A stretch of DNA of 64,000 nt from Vigna angularis (GCF_016808095.1 NC_068980.1:8528501-8592500); one strand, 5' to 3'; numbered from the stretch's first letter, positions 10,461 through 23,779 are shown. The notes: generated by a model from the sequence alone, not told the origin. A program made the numbers and translations.

Positions 10461-12180
10461 TAGGTTGCTCACGGTGTTGTCTGGTTGTTCCAGCTAAGTC
10501 ATTTTTCTTTCATTCTAATTTGTCAACACAGTTCCTTCATGTTTTTGCTTCTATAGTGCACTGTTACATTGATTTCTGGGTTTCAGTAGTTGTCCATCGA
10601 GTCATTTAATTGTTCCAGCCTTTATTTGACTTAGTTTCATCATTTTAATCGGGTCAATTTTTGTGTTGAGTCTTTTAATTTTGCAATCTTATACTGTCAT
10701 GTCAAAGTCATGTTCATTTGGTTTATTGATGTCAAATTCCTGAGTTGAATCTGTGAATGGGTAAATCTGCTTGACATGAGAAGTAATTCAATAGTTGCAC
10801 ATCATAAGAGCAATGATTCAAAGAGCTCAAAGTGCAGCATGATTGCCATCAAGTGTAGTACCAATGCAGTAGCCAAATTTATTCAAATCTGAATTTTATT
10901 TTTCTGAAACTGCACCGTATGGAAGTGTCATTTCTGGATGTGTTTGAATTCTGCAATTGTGATGTGTGCATACCATATGAACAGTAAAATGTCTAAGACA
11001 AAAAACTTGGTTGCACCATCCTGCAAAGTCCAGAAAAATACATTACAACAGCTTGACAAAACTGCACCAATCTTTGCTTGAGTTCTTTTGGTTTTAAATC
11101 TGTTTCAGTTTAGAATTCATTGTTGAACATCTTTAAATTCAATCCTAGAGTCTTGTTCAAGTTTAATTTGTTGTCCTAAAGTCATAAGACTTGTTTCCAG
11201 TCCCATTTGAATCTTTTGTTGAAATTTGGTTGGTGAATTGGACCAATTTTAGATGTTAAGAGCAACTCATACAGTGAAATTTTGATATGCAAATAGTTAG
11301 TCTCTACTGGCAGCTTACACAAGTCCTATTCGGTAAAAAAAAAAAGTTGCTCAAACCATAAAATTAAATGTTCCAATTCATTTGTGCAAAAGTGTTATCC
11401 AAACCACTAATTTTTCAACTTTTCTGATATAAGTTGCAAATTTTTAGTATTGACTGTTTGATGTGATTATTGCACCGAATTCTATCTTAAATTGGTAGCA
11501 AAAGCTTGGTTCAATTGATTAAAAAGAAGTGCACAATTCAAAAATAACAAAAGACTACATAGTAAAAGGCTGTGTGAACCAGTGCCAAGCAAAATTTTTA
11601 ATTATGGTCCATCAGTCATAGAACTCTCTTAGGCATTTTAACAAACAGTTTTACCTATTTTGAATTTGAGTTCGAATTCACTGTCTATGCAACATGTATG
11701 CGCTTCTTTCTTTTTAAATCTACTCTAGAGCCTATCCTAAGTTCATTTTGAGTGCCACCTTTCGTGGAAAATCGATTAATTGATTGATTTGAGTTGTTTG
11801 AAATCCTGCACCTAAATTGTTTGATGAAAGTCCAATAGTGCATTCTGGTTTAGCATTTTCTGGCAGCAGCAGAGCTGATTTTCTTACGTTTTAATTACTT
11901 GATGGTGGTACATTTAAGTTCTATTTTGGTGCAGAAGTATCATAGGATGTCCTACAACACTGGTAGCATCCTAGGAAGTAGATTGGAGCAATGAAAGATG
12001 AATATTGCAACTGATTTTTGGTGTAGCAATTTCACGTTTTCCCCTGTCGGTGTGCACAAAACGCTGCTACTGCAGCCACTATTGACAACAGTTTAAAATC
12101 CTCATTCCCAACAACTGTGAGACTTGTTTGCTTGTCCAAAAATCAGTAAATCCTTCTTTGAGAGAAGTCAAAGTTGCATT
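10461..12180. other. Non-coding, possible interior of a decayed retroelement
   Basis: Moderately AT-rich and rich in TGCAACA/TGCACC words, without gag, protease, integrase or reverse-transcriptase motifs in any frame. It follows the PBS-like site, which is the only hint of origin. Confidence 0.35.
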
Positions 12181-12185
12181 GCCCA

Positions 12186-12297
12186 CTTTCCTCTTTCTTT
12201 TGTGTAAATTGTATTTGTTTCTTACTTTCAAATCTTGTAATACTTTCCTCTTTCTTTTGTGTGAATTATATTTGTTTCTTACTTTCAAATCTTGTAA
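12186..12297. repeat. 55-bp tandem duplication
   Basis: Two units containing CTTTCCTCTTTCTTTTGTGT and TTTCTTACTTTCAAATCTTG, with only a few differences between them. Confidence 0.85.
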
Positions 12298-13396
12298 CAA
12301 GGCCATTAGACAAGTGACTTGGTAGTAAATTATATTACAGCCAAATACTACATTTAAAAATAAATTCATTTTACTAAATTATAATTTTTTTACTTTTTAA
12401 AAATTAATTTTAATAATTATTTTTAATTTTTTTACTCTTTATAAACATTTTTACAATTAAATATACCATTAACAAATAACATTTTATATTACTTTAATAA
12501 CTAGGGGCATTTTGATAATCTTCAATTTTTTCCAATTAAACAAATTTTTTAAATATGTCACATCAATCAAATCCTACACTAATTCTCACAAACTTCACTT
12601 CCAAATTCACTCTCAATTACCTCCAAATCCACTCAAATAAACAACACAAAATTTATCCTCAAATCCATTCAATCACTCTCCCTCAAATCATCTCCCACAA
12701 ATCACCTCATGTGAACAAAGCCTAATTGATGGAAGAAAAAAAAAGTAATTTTGAGGAAGTTTTTGTTAAAAAAATGTTTGGAGGAGCATAATACACACAA
12801 GAGTCGTCTTTTTCTTCTTCCTCTTCTTCTTCAATCTCACACCTCATAATACAAAACAAAGAACTTATTTTACATCTTCTTCCACCTTAACATAGAGCCA
12901 CCTCCACGTTGGCCTTCATTTTTAATCATATCTTCAACCATTTTCCCTAAGATTTTGAAACAATGTGACTGGTCTAGAGTCAGACCGGCCCCATTATCGA
13001 CAATGGAAAAGCTCTTAAATCCAGCGCTGATGTTGTGCCACCCTGGTCATGACCATGATTGAAAATAGAGTGCCACCTCTGTCGATCCAAGTAGAGAAAA
13101 TGGGAAAGAGGAGAAAGAAGCCTTAAACGTTTTTGGAAGGTGAAGAAGAAGGTGGTGTAAACTTAATGCAATGGCTTCTGCCCGGTAGAGGATGCTCGAA
13201 GGTTGGTGATGCTCCATGGCTGCCTGGCGTGGAAAGAGAAGGTGAAGAAGGGTGAAGGCGGTCCTGGTCCATGGCTGTCTTGGCCGGGGAGGAATTTTTG
13301 GGTCTTTTGGATTGAGAATTATTTTTATTAAAAAGAGGGTATAAGTATATTTGTGGTGTGAATAAAAGTAGAGATCTTAATGTCAGTGTATTAAGT
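12298..13396. other. Intergenic; AT-rich with a pyrimidine/CA-rich block
   Basis: At 12560-12725 is a block of CAAATCCACTC/CAAATCATC-type words on the plus strand ending in GTGAACAAAGCC, of a type common in plant non-autonomous DNA elements. I could not pair it with a second end. The rest has no coding signal. Confidence 0.4.
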
Positions 13397-13405
13397 TAAT
13401 ATATT

Positions 13406-14684
13406 GAGCAATGCTCCCTACACCTCACTTGTTTCCTCCTGCATCTCCCATTTTACACATTTGTCCTTCATTTATTAAATCATTTATTAAAATCAAATCA
13501 AAATTAATGACGAATTAATGATTTCGTAACCACTATTAACCCTAAATCTCATTTTGTTGCCTTACATGCACCCCCTTCCCTCTTCTTGTTTTTTGACTTT
13601 AAAATAAAATAACAAACAAATCAAAAAATGAAAAGATATTCCAAAAACATATTAAATATTATTTAACCATAAAATATAACATAAAAATAAAATTTACATA
13701 ATATATAAATATAAAATATTAACAAAAAACTAAATAAAATATTAACCAAAATAAATTAAATATACTAACATAATATTTCATACATATATTTTTTAAACAA
13801 ATTTAATACTATAAATAAATATAAAAAATACTAAATAATAAATAATATAAGGAAATACAATTTATAAATTTTAAACAAATTTAATTAAATATAATAAAGG
13901 AAAATAAAGTAATAAAAGAAACCCTAAAAACGCAAGTGGCACAGCTCCAAGTGCGGCGCAGCTGCAAGTGCGGCCACCGTAAACTGCAGGTTGAAGTGTG
14001 CCTAGCTTCATCCGCAGTTCTGTTGCATGCAAAAGTGTCGAATGCCAAACGCAGGTCCAACTGTGATGACCCGTCAACTGCAACTCCAAGTGCGGTTCTC
14101 ATCCTTCCCAACCGCATTTCCATGTGCTGCAGTGCAGTTCCATGTGTGACGACCGCAATTCCATGTGCGACTGCGCCTGATCTGCAATTCCAAGTGCGGT
14201 TAAGGCTCCAATTTCTTTCCATCAAAATAAAAAACGAATCAGATAGATAAAAATGAAACAAGCACATATTTTATCACCTTCAATGCATCATACAATGACC
14301 TTAAGGAAATTTTCCCTTGAAGTTAACTTTCTGAGAAGAAGAAGATCTACATTGTTGCACTAGAAGAACTTAAAAATAAATGAAGTTGGTGATGAAGGAG
14401 GTGGGGAGAAGTGCGGGAGAAAAAAAATGTGAGCTTGAAATGAAATGCGACAAGGAGAGGCAAGGAGGAGGAAGGAAGGAAGGGGTGTAGGGTTTACAAA
14501 ATAATCTGAAAAGCGGTAAGGCTGAACTCAGATAGGAAGGGGTGTAGGACTGCTGGTTCAATTTAATCACTAAATGGGTTAGCTTTTTTAAAGTAAAATA
14601 TTCTTTTTGATAAGGGTAGAGTTGTAAATAAAAAAAAGAAGGGAGGTGTAGGATGATGTTGGTGAGGCGCATGGAGAACCTCTC
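13406..14684. mobile_element. Non-autonomous Mutator-like (MULE) element, about 1.28 kb
   Basis: Flanked by TAATATATT (13397-13405) and TAATATTTT (14685-14693), an 8/9 match of the 9-bp target duplication typical of Mutator-like elements. The ends are imperfect inverted repeats: GCTCCCTACACCTCAC on the left against TTCTCCATGCGCCTCAC read from the right, and similarity continues inward through CTACACCTCCC/CTGCATCTCCC blocks. The interior has no transposase. It holds a GC-richer stretch at 13930-14200 with repeated AAGTGCGG and TTCCATGTG words and open frames on both strands that I do not recognise; this could be captured host DNA or another repeat array. The 3' flank runs straight into an (AT)n tract. 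Confidence 0.65.
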
Positions 14685-14686
14685 TA

Positions 14687-14693
<7 letters not shown>

Positions 14694-14769
<76 letters not shown>
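14694..14769. repeat. (AT)n microsatellite
   Basis: About 76 bp of alternating AT next to the MULE-like element end. Confidence 0.95.
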
Positions 14770-14771
<2 letters not shown>

Positions 14772-16143
14772 AAGGTGGGGATTACGAAGTTTATATATTA
14801 GATAATATAGTTTTATATAAATGAATTAAGAGTAGTGTTGTTTTACAATATTTTAAAATGAAAACTAATCATTTTATGTTGTAAACACTGACAAAAAAAC
14901 TGCTTTGTTAACAAAAAGTAAAGGAGAGCTATTTGTTTAAAAAAGGGATCTAATTGATACAAGGTCCAAAATTGGAGATAAAATAAGCTATTAAGCCAAA
15001 TATAAAAAGGATGTCGATGAGTTTTTAGTTTTTTTTATTGATTTTTTAATTTTTAATACTCCTAATATCAAATACATTAAGATTATTTTTTGCCTGGATT
15101 ATAAATAACCATTGTATTATGATAAAAAAAAATAAAAATTTATTTCTATTTTACTCTTTCCTTTTCATTTTTTTTAAATATTCCTCATGGACATGAAAGC
15201 TGCTCAATCAAAATACACGTTTGTTAAATTAGAAATTAATGTATAGAAAGCTACTCAATCCTATGTGAAATTTTTTTCATACTAGAAATGCAAAAGAGCT
15301 CCCGTAGCCAATTAAAAGCTTTTGTATATCCAAATTGGGAATTTCTTAAAAAATAAATTTTCATTATCTTTTACAAAGTATGGATAAATTTTTTTTAAAA
15401 TAATTCATATATATATAAGTAGTGTTCAGTACAAATTCAAAAAAAAAAAAAGTGGTGTTCCGACATTCTACTTTAGGAGTGACTAAACTTTAGTCCCAAT
15501 TAAACAAAGAAGATGCATTTATATGCGTATCTTTCTCTAAATTTTTTTAAGTCTTTTTAAATTTTCATAAATTTAAATATTTTTAATTGAATCTTTATTA
15601 TTATTATTTTTATTAAGTACTTAAAATTTTTATATTATTCAATTAAGATTTTATTACTTTAGTTTTCTAAATTAAGTGATATAATTTTTTATAAAATAAT
15701 TATAGTTAAAATCAAATTCAAATTATTGTTACTTTAATATTATCTTATATTAATTATTAAACCTCATAAGTAAAGTTACAAAATAATTACCACATCATTT
15801 TATTAAAAAAATATTTGAAATTAGAATTAGTATTTTTTTTTTTAATTTTGAATCAATTTAGTTCTCTCATCTTATAAATGTGTAGATTTAGTCCTTTTAA
15901 CTAAAATTTATTATATTTATTTGATATTTTAAAATTTTAATTAAACTTAATAAAATTTATTTAAAATGACAAATTTTATGTATTTATAAAATTAGAAGAC
16001 TAGATCAAAGTTTCAAATGGATTGATTTCAATTTTCAGTTAAATGAAAATGTTGAACCACAAGACTCAATTTAAAAATATAAAATTTTAATTATTAAATT
16101 TAATTAAAAATTTCAAAATTTATATAAGACTTAAACTTATATA
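14770..16143. other. AT-rich intergenic DNA
   Basis: No coding signal. It includes the second copy of the dispersed repeat at about 15005-15150. Confidence 0.6.
15005..15150 (+). repeat. Dispersed repeat, copy 2 of pair with 8780-8935
   Basis: Shares TGCCTGGATTATAAATAACC and flanking TATTGATTTTTTA/CTCCTAATATCAA landmarks with the earlier copy in direct orientation. Confidence 0.65.
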
Positions 16144-18595
16144 TGACATCCCAAAATATACGGCAAACATATATAATAAAAACGTTATTGAGTTATAATA
16201 ATATAAAGTAGTTGGAAACATATAACTGAATGTTGGGAATTACAGTCATCCTTAAGAATGCTATGAAGCTAAAACATGAGGTACTAGAGTCTTCCAAAAT
16301 ACCATAGGTTCCACATATTACAGTTTTTCGAAATGCATAAGTTAAAGTAAAGAAATCCTAATGAAACTAGGATTCAACGTCCTCTTCTTCCAAGACTTGC
16401 TCCAGGGGCACCTCCTCGACATCTGCTCTCATCCAAGTGGATGATCATTGCAAAAGGAAACATACACAAACATAGCACAAACACGAACAAGCAAGGGTGA
16501 GCTAATTATATAAAAACATACGATATGACAATATGTACATGTAAGAGTTAACTTCAATCAAGCAAGATAAACACGCATCTTAACATGTTATGTTCTAGAC
16601 TTGACTTGTCCGGACTTTAGAATGATAGTCGAACTATGGTGGGTCTTGCACTCGTGGTGGCTTGTGAAACCTGGGCTCCCCCACCCTACCACACTCATGA
16701 GGTTAGTCTGTTCCGGGCCTTGAGGCATACTGGAAGCCCCCAAGACTAAGACCTCCTGCTACTCCTCACCACATGGTTCAATCCTCTCTACATGAGAGGA
16801 AAGACCATTGGAGTTTCAAGATGACCCCCAAGACTAAGCTCCTACTCTCATTCTAAACACTAAGAATCTCACCAAGATATCCTACACAGATGAAACTTGG
16901 TTTACAACTTGGGTCGTCTTTCCACCACTTTATAACCACACACTGTTTGCTACAATCCACATACTTGTTTGAATATCAAAATACAGTACTATAGATGCAA
17001 AGAATGCTTCACCAACAAACCAAAGAGCACACTAACCAAACGCAACACAAGAGAAGATTTAGAGAACCAGACCCCACACTCGTCGCACAACGCACCACCC
17101 ATCGCATGACGAGACTGGCGCTATTCGCATAACACCCACCCAGCTCGCCTTGCGAAGTAAGTCTGACTAAGCATCAGACTTTGGGTCTCTGGCATAGCGC
17201 ACCCAGGTCGCTATGCGAGAGTCCAGATAGAGACCAACCCCCTTATAACTCCCTCTATGCGCCCCACTCGCCTTTCGAATTAAATGGGCAGTGGTTCCAG
17301 ACCACCACCAGTCGCATAGCGACAGGATTCGTCAGGCGAGTCCACAAACAGAGAGCAACACCCTCTAGTCATTCGCATAGCGCACCAACTCGCACAGTGA
17401 ATGACCCAGACAGTGAGCACCCTTTACAGGGTCTCGCTATGCAAGGCAACTCGCATAGCGACTCTGCATCATCTGCAGAACGCAATTTCTGCAAAATCAG
17501 ACACTCACCCCAGCCCTTACCATTTCTAGGACTCTTGGCCAACTTCTAAGACCTCCAATTCGGGTATTAAGCTTAATTATACCTGCCTAGATGATCCTAA
17601 CCCTCCCCATTTCTAATCTAAAGTGATTAAAATCAAATTTTATCTCTTAAAACATCAATTCCTACAACTTACGGACCCAATTCCAATTCAACCATTTTGC
17701 ACCTGTTTTGACCAGTTTGATGACTCTAACAAGTCACAAATAACCTCCCTATACTGCCACCACAGACTACAAGAGCCCTAGACCCTTAACCCTCGAATTC
17801 ACTATCCCACTTCCTCCCAAATGACCTAAACCACTATCAATTCACTACGCTTTCTTTTGAAACAAGGTTGTAACAGACTTCACACCCCGAATCACTCCCA
17901 ACCTGATCAATCACAGTAAGTTAAACTCTTCCACTCAGTTCATAACACCTCAGCACAGTTCATAGTTCTCACATATCAATACATATAATACAACATACTC
18001 AAAACAACCCATACAACTTCAAACAACATACCAGTTCAACATTCACATGCATACATATTTATAAAACAGATTTAAAACAAACAACTAGCTCCCCTTACCT
18101 TGGTGGTTATAAGCACAACACTTTTAGAAGAAGCCCCGAAACAGTAACCCTCGCACAGAAACAAGCTCAACAAAACCTACAAACCACCAAATTGGGGTAG
18201 AGTACAACTCTTAGAGCTAGAATGAACAAGGAAACTAAAAGGGAAACTATCAGCTGCATGCAACTAGTAAAGTTGCATGCCCTAGGTTCAAGAGAAATGG
18301 AGAAACTGACTTACCCGTCCAAAACAGAAACTAATCGGATGGATGGGAAGCTCTCAACTCCGTGAGCGAAAGAACACCACCTATTTGACAATGCAACGGT
18401 TGAAATTTGTGTAAGGGTAGAGAGAAGGCAGAGCAAGAAGAAGAAGATCAGAGTTTAGAGAGAGAAAGAAAGGTTGGTTACTACACTCAGAGTTGGATAA
18501 ATGAAACCCCTTCTAAGGTCATGGTGCCCTTAGTTTTACAGGCCTGACTACCTCAACATAGGGCCCAATAGCCCTATATTTTTCAAGCCCTTACA
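16144..18595 (+). mobile_element. LTR-like dispersed repeat, copy 1 (about 2.45 kb)
   Basis: Begins TGACATCCCAAAATA and ends about CCCTTACA. The whole unit matches, in reverse complement, the copy at 19205-22613, and in direct orientation the more diverged copy at about 50430-53050. Shared landmarks include GTCGAACTATGGT, the CAAGACTAAGACCTCCTGCTACT block and CTAGCTCCCCTTACC. The TG...CA ends, the length and the start close to TGTAACATCCC suggest a solo LTR of a Ty3-type element, but no internal region, polymerase or clear target duplication is present. An array of the palindromic word TCGCATAGCGA occupies about 17055-17470; the 122-codon frame there is a by-product of the array. Confidence 0.6.
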
Positions 18596-18739
18596 TTATG
18601 TCTTTATCTAAAACTTTTATTTTGTTTTTGTATATAATGATTTGTCCTTTACATTCTTATTAATATATTATGTCTTTATCTAAACCTTTTATTTCGTTTT
18701 TGTATATAATGATTTGTCCTTTACATTCTTATTAATATA
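18596..18739. repeat. 72-bp tandem duplication
   Basis: Two units (18596-18667 and 18668-18739) beginning TTATGTCTTTATCTAAA and ending CATTCTTATTAATATA, with about three differences. They abut the right end of LTR-like copy 1. Confidence 0.9.
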
Positions 18740-19204
18740 AAATATGTGAAATTACAGGACTTCCAATGTATTTTTTTTTAATTGAAAGTGGTTTTTTTAT
18801 CAAGTTATTGTTTTAATTTTTAATTAATATTGTTATTTTGAAAATGATTTTTATTTTTTTACACACTATGCAATTTTTTTTATTAAACTATATATTTCTT
18901 TTACGAGGAAGGTTAGTTATCTTATCATATTATTTTCTAATTTAGATATCTTTTCTACACTGAAGTAACAGAATATCATATTATGTAGACGCACCAAATA
19001 ATTAATTACAATATAATAGAATAATTATGTTTTTCTTACTATAATATTGGTTGTCAACGGATTTTTAAGTATTTTTTTAAATTGTGATAAATATATTTAA
19101 TATAAGATATATTAGACCTAGAAAAATAAAGTATTAGAGTATATAGGTGTATTAAAATAATGAGACGAACATTTTATTTTAAAATAATCTTATAATATAA
19201 ATAG
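18740..19204. other. AT-rich spacer between inverted LTR-like copies
   Basis: No coding signal; forms the loop between two inverted copies of about 2.4 kb. Confidence 0.6.
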
Positions 19205-22200
19205 AATTTTCTAAAGCTCGGTTCATTATCTAAATCACTTCTATCTCTCTAAAACACTATTTCCTTTCGTTTCTCTGACTTCTCTCTAGATTTTCTCACA
19301 TTTAGGCGATCTGTTTGATGATTAGGAGGTACCTAGATGATCATTGCGTTAAGGGCTACACATCTGACTGATCAATTTCGGGGTTCTAGCCGGTAAGTCG
19401 TTTTCCCTCTTTTTCCGTACATTTTTGAAACTTTGATCATGCAACAACGTCTATTTGCATGTATCTAGTAGTGTTTTCCTTCAATTCTTGACTTCAATTA
19501 AGTCTTAAAGTGGGTTTTCTGTCATCAATTGGTGATTTGTAGGGATTCTTAGAGTTGCCTTGCGGTTCAAGCATCGGTTGAAGTTTTTCTAGAGCTGGGC
19601 AGTATATCTCTGAGGTAAGGGAAGCTAGATTTGTTTTGAATTAGAAATTTGTAGTATATGCATGATGAATTTGTGAATATTGAGTTGGTTGAACTGAATT
19701 TGACACTAGTACAATAAGAAGAAAAGACACCGGTTATTTTTTATTATTGGCATCGGTTCTGCAACCGAGGCATATGTGGGCGAGGTAAAAAGGCCAGACT
19801 TTATTCCTCGGTCATGGACTAAGATAAAACCAGATATGAATATGCCTCGGTTCTTAGATAACCGAGGCAGTATCGTATTTTTTTTTTCAGATGCAACCCG
19901 TTTCAGTACGCAACCAGCAACCAGGAATTGTTTCAGTTCGCAGCAACCAGAAATTGTTTCAATGGTGCAAGTCATTGTTCTTCAAACTACCGAAAAATCC
20001 CAATCCCAATCCGAGATCAAAACAGACCTAATATTTCCCAATTTCAGAAAGCCAGAGTGCTTGTGATTGTGAGTCTTCACTGGCCTGGCCTCAAGAACAA
20101 TGCCAAAATCTACAAAATTTCACAGATCTGACATGGTTAAACTTCTGCAACGAATAAGATATGAAGAAGAGGCAGAAGAACAAGAGTAGATGGACACCTT
20201 CTGCAACGAACCAGGAAGCTCCCTTAAGGTTTCCAATCACACAAGGCTTCGACGGCTGGAGGAAGATTGCCGGTCTAGGGCGGCGGTGTTCCATTAAGGG
20301 GTGAGAGGGTAGCGGCGACTCGCGGTGGATGAAGATGAAGATATAGAGGGGAAGAATGGCGGAGGCAGCAACGACGTAGCGGCTTGGCGATGGCGATCTG
20401 GAGCAGTGGATCTAGAGCGGCGGATGCAGCAGTGGCAGAGGCAGCAACAGCGACATGGGGAAGAATGAGAGAGAACAAAGGGGAAGAATGGGAGAGCACG
20501 AACGGAGAAGAAGTGAGAGCACGAGGGAAGAAGAAGATGTTGGGCCGTGGAAATGAAAAAGATCAGAGAAATGAAGGGTCGCACATGTGTATAGGCATCG
20601 GTTGTTTGGCAACCCGAGACCATAGGACCTTTTCATAAAGTTGTCAGACAAAAAAGCAGTGTATAGGTCTCGGGTGTTCTTCTAACCGAGACAATATCAT
20701 CATTCTGCCTCGGGTTAAGATGTAACCGAGGTATATAGTCTTTTACGTTTCAGGTTTTGCATAACCGAAGCGTATATGGCGTGTTAGATTCCACTTTTTT
20801 TACTAGTGTGATTTTTAAGATATATGTGATGTGTAACTTGAATGTGGTAATGTGCAAATGTATGATTTGTGTAATTAAGCTTGATTGGATGTTGTATGAT
20901 TCGTAAGTGGTGGTATGAAAGGTTTAAAAATCTATTAGGAAGGTGTTTAGTTTGAAATTGAAGTGATCTATAATTGTTTTAGGTCATTGGTAAGGAAGTG
21001 GGGTAGTGAAAATGAAAAGTAGAGGTTAGATGCTCAATTGGTCATTTGGAGCAGTTTTAGCAAGTCAAATGTGACTTGCTTAAGCCCTTGAAGTGGACAA
21101 AAATGTGTCAAAACTGGTATAATTAGATTTGGGTTCCTAAGTTGAGAAATTTGGAGTTTTGAAGAGAGAATTGGCTTTTAAACACTTTAGATTGATGGTA
21201 GGAAGGGTTAGAAACATTTAGTCAAGTCTAATTAGGTATATAACACAATTTAGGAGTGTTAGAAGTTGGGAAAAATAGATAGAATTGGTAAATGGGGTTT
21301 GAGTTGCTTAATTCTGCAGAATTTCGTACTACAGATTATGCAGACTCGCTAAGCGAATAGATTCGCACAGCGAGTTGTTCTAGCGAGATGCTCTCTGCCT
21401 GGGCATTCGCACAACGAGAGAGCTCGTTGTGCAAATGGTTTTAGAGGTTTGCTCTCTGCCTAATGATTCGCATAGCGAATCTGGGCGTTGTGCGACTGGT
21501 TGTGGTTTGGGAGCACTGCCAATTTTATTCGAATAGTGAAAGGGGGACGCATAGCGAGTGTTTGGGGTGTCTGGGTCACTGTCTAGACTTTCGCATAGCG
21601 ATTTGGGGCGCTATGCGAGGGGGTTGAGGTATGGTGTCACTGGAAGTTTATTTGCACAACGAGTTTGGGTCGTTGTGCGAGAAATCTCTAGATTCACTAT
21701 GCGAGAGAGTGCGCTGAGCGAAAGGTTCATGTTTTAGTTCATCCTTTTCTTCTTTGTGTTAATTTAATTTAAATGAAGTGTGTAGTACATTATGAATTAT
21801 GTTTGAGTGTGTTTTGCAGTATATGATTAATTACTATCATGAGTATGTTTCCAAGAGAAGTTGTGTGAATTTTAAGTGATGGAATTAAGTTTCAAGGTAG
21901 AATCTCTTGGTGAGATTCAAGTTTGTTTAGAATGAATGCAGAAGCTCAGTCTTGGGGGTTATCTTGAAACTCCAATGGTCTTTCATTCTCAAGTAGAGAG
22001 GATTGAACCATGTCGTGAGTAGTAGCAGGAGGTCTTAGTCTTGAGGGCTTCCAATATGCCTCAAGGCGTGGTACAGACTAACCTCGTGAGTGTGGTAGGG
22101 TGAAACCCATTGGCAATGACTTTGCAAAGCAGTAGAGGCCACCACGAGTGCACAATCCGTCATAGCTCGACAATCATTCAAAGTCCGGACGATCAAGTCT

Positions 22201-22613
22201 AGGTCATAACATGTTAGGATGTTTGAACTAGTTTATCTTGCTTGCTTGATCATGTGTATGTTATATAATATGTAATTATATGGATTCTTTTATTTCTAGC
22301 TTACCCTTCTGTTTGTGATTGTGTTTTATATGTTCGATGTTCTTCCTTTGCAATGATCACCTTGTGGGTGTGAGCAGAGGGAGAAGAGGTATCTCTGGAG
22401 CAAGCTCTGGATGGCGAGGATGCTTCAGCATAATTGGACTTTAGAGTAGTTTTATGTATAATTTTGATAACTCCTTGTATCTAAAGTTTTAAATTTTATG
22501 GTTATTTTGGGTGACTGTAAAGTTAATACTTTATTTACTAGTCCATAAATGTTCTATCATATTATTTTGTGACTACTCTAATATGGTTTATGACTATATT
22601 TTGGAATGTTACA
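19205..22613 (-). mobile_element. LTR-like dispersed repeat, copy 2, interrupted by a CACTA element
   Basis: Reverse-complement counterpart of copy 1. It ends TTTTGGAATGTTACA at 22613, the mirror of TGACATCCCAAAATA. Matching blocks include CAGTCTTGGGGGTTATCTTG near 21955 and GACTAACCTCGTGAGTGTGG near 22080. A CGCATAGCGA word array lies at 21335-21725, in the place expected from copy 1. Removing the CACTA insertion (19704-20808 plus one 3-bp duplication) leaves about 2.3 kb. The left boundary is approximate. Confidence 0.6.
19704..20808. mobile_element. Non-autonomous CACTA (CMC/En-Spm) element, 1105 bp
   Basis: Ends are CACTAGTACAA on the left and TTTACTAGTG on the right, i.e. inverted CACTAGTA. 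Both sides carry the 3-bp direct duplication TGA (19701-19703, 20809-20811). The subterminal parts contain a series of small hairpins whose stems are variants of CCTCGGTT/AACCGAGG with loops of about 4-10 nt (near 19750, 19845, 20600, 20670, 20720, 20755). The interior is GC-richer with open frames on both strands but no TNP2-type transposase motif. It inserted into LTR-like copy 2 and is therefore younger than that copy. Confidence 0.85.
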
Positions 22614-23511
<898 letters not shown>

Positions 23512-23518
23512 CTTAATA

Positions 23519-23750
23519 CATGTGTTTTATGTGTGTTCCTCTTATTTTAAAAAGGCAATTATTTGGCTTTTAAACTAAACATTAATTGCACTAATACCAA
23601 TTATATATACTCAACTTAGTATGTGTTTTTTTATCCCTTCTTATTTTAGAAAAGATAAGTATATATATGTGATTTTTATCTGTTCCTCTTATTTTAGAAA
23701 AGACAATTATTTAGTATTTTGACTAAACATGAATGGCATTAGAACGATTC
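23519..23750. repeat. Direct repeats containing CTTATTTTAGAAAAG
   Basis: A segment of about 65 bp with GTTCCTCTTATTTTA and GGCAATTATTTGGC recurs, diverged, at about 23680-23745, with a partial third copy between them. This lies in the upstream region of the pectinesterase gene. Confidence 0.6.
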
Positions 23751-23779
23751 ACCTTAATTAGGAGTTAAGTACCATTTTT

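Noticed and set aside
17181..17549. 122-codon frame with possible secretory-like residues
   Set aside because: It lies in the TCGCATAGCGA array of an LTR-like repeat and is not kept open in the inverted copy.
20384..20638. Open frames of 79-109 codons on both strands near 20.4 kb
   Set aside because: They lie inside the CACTA element, overlap one another on opposite strands and lack any transposase motif.
16144..22613. Copies 1 and 2 as the two LTRs of one retrotransposon
   Set aside because: They are inverted with respect to each other, and the 0.6-kb spacer has no PBS, PPT or coding; LTRs of one element must be direct repeats.
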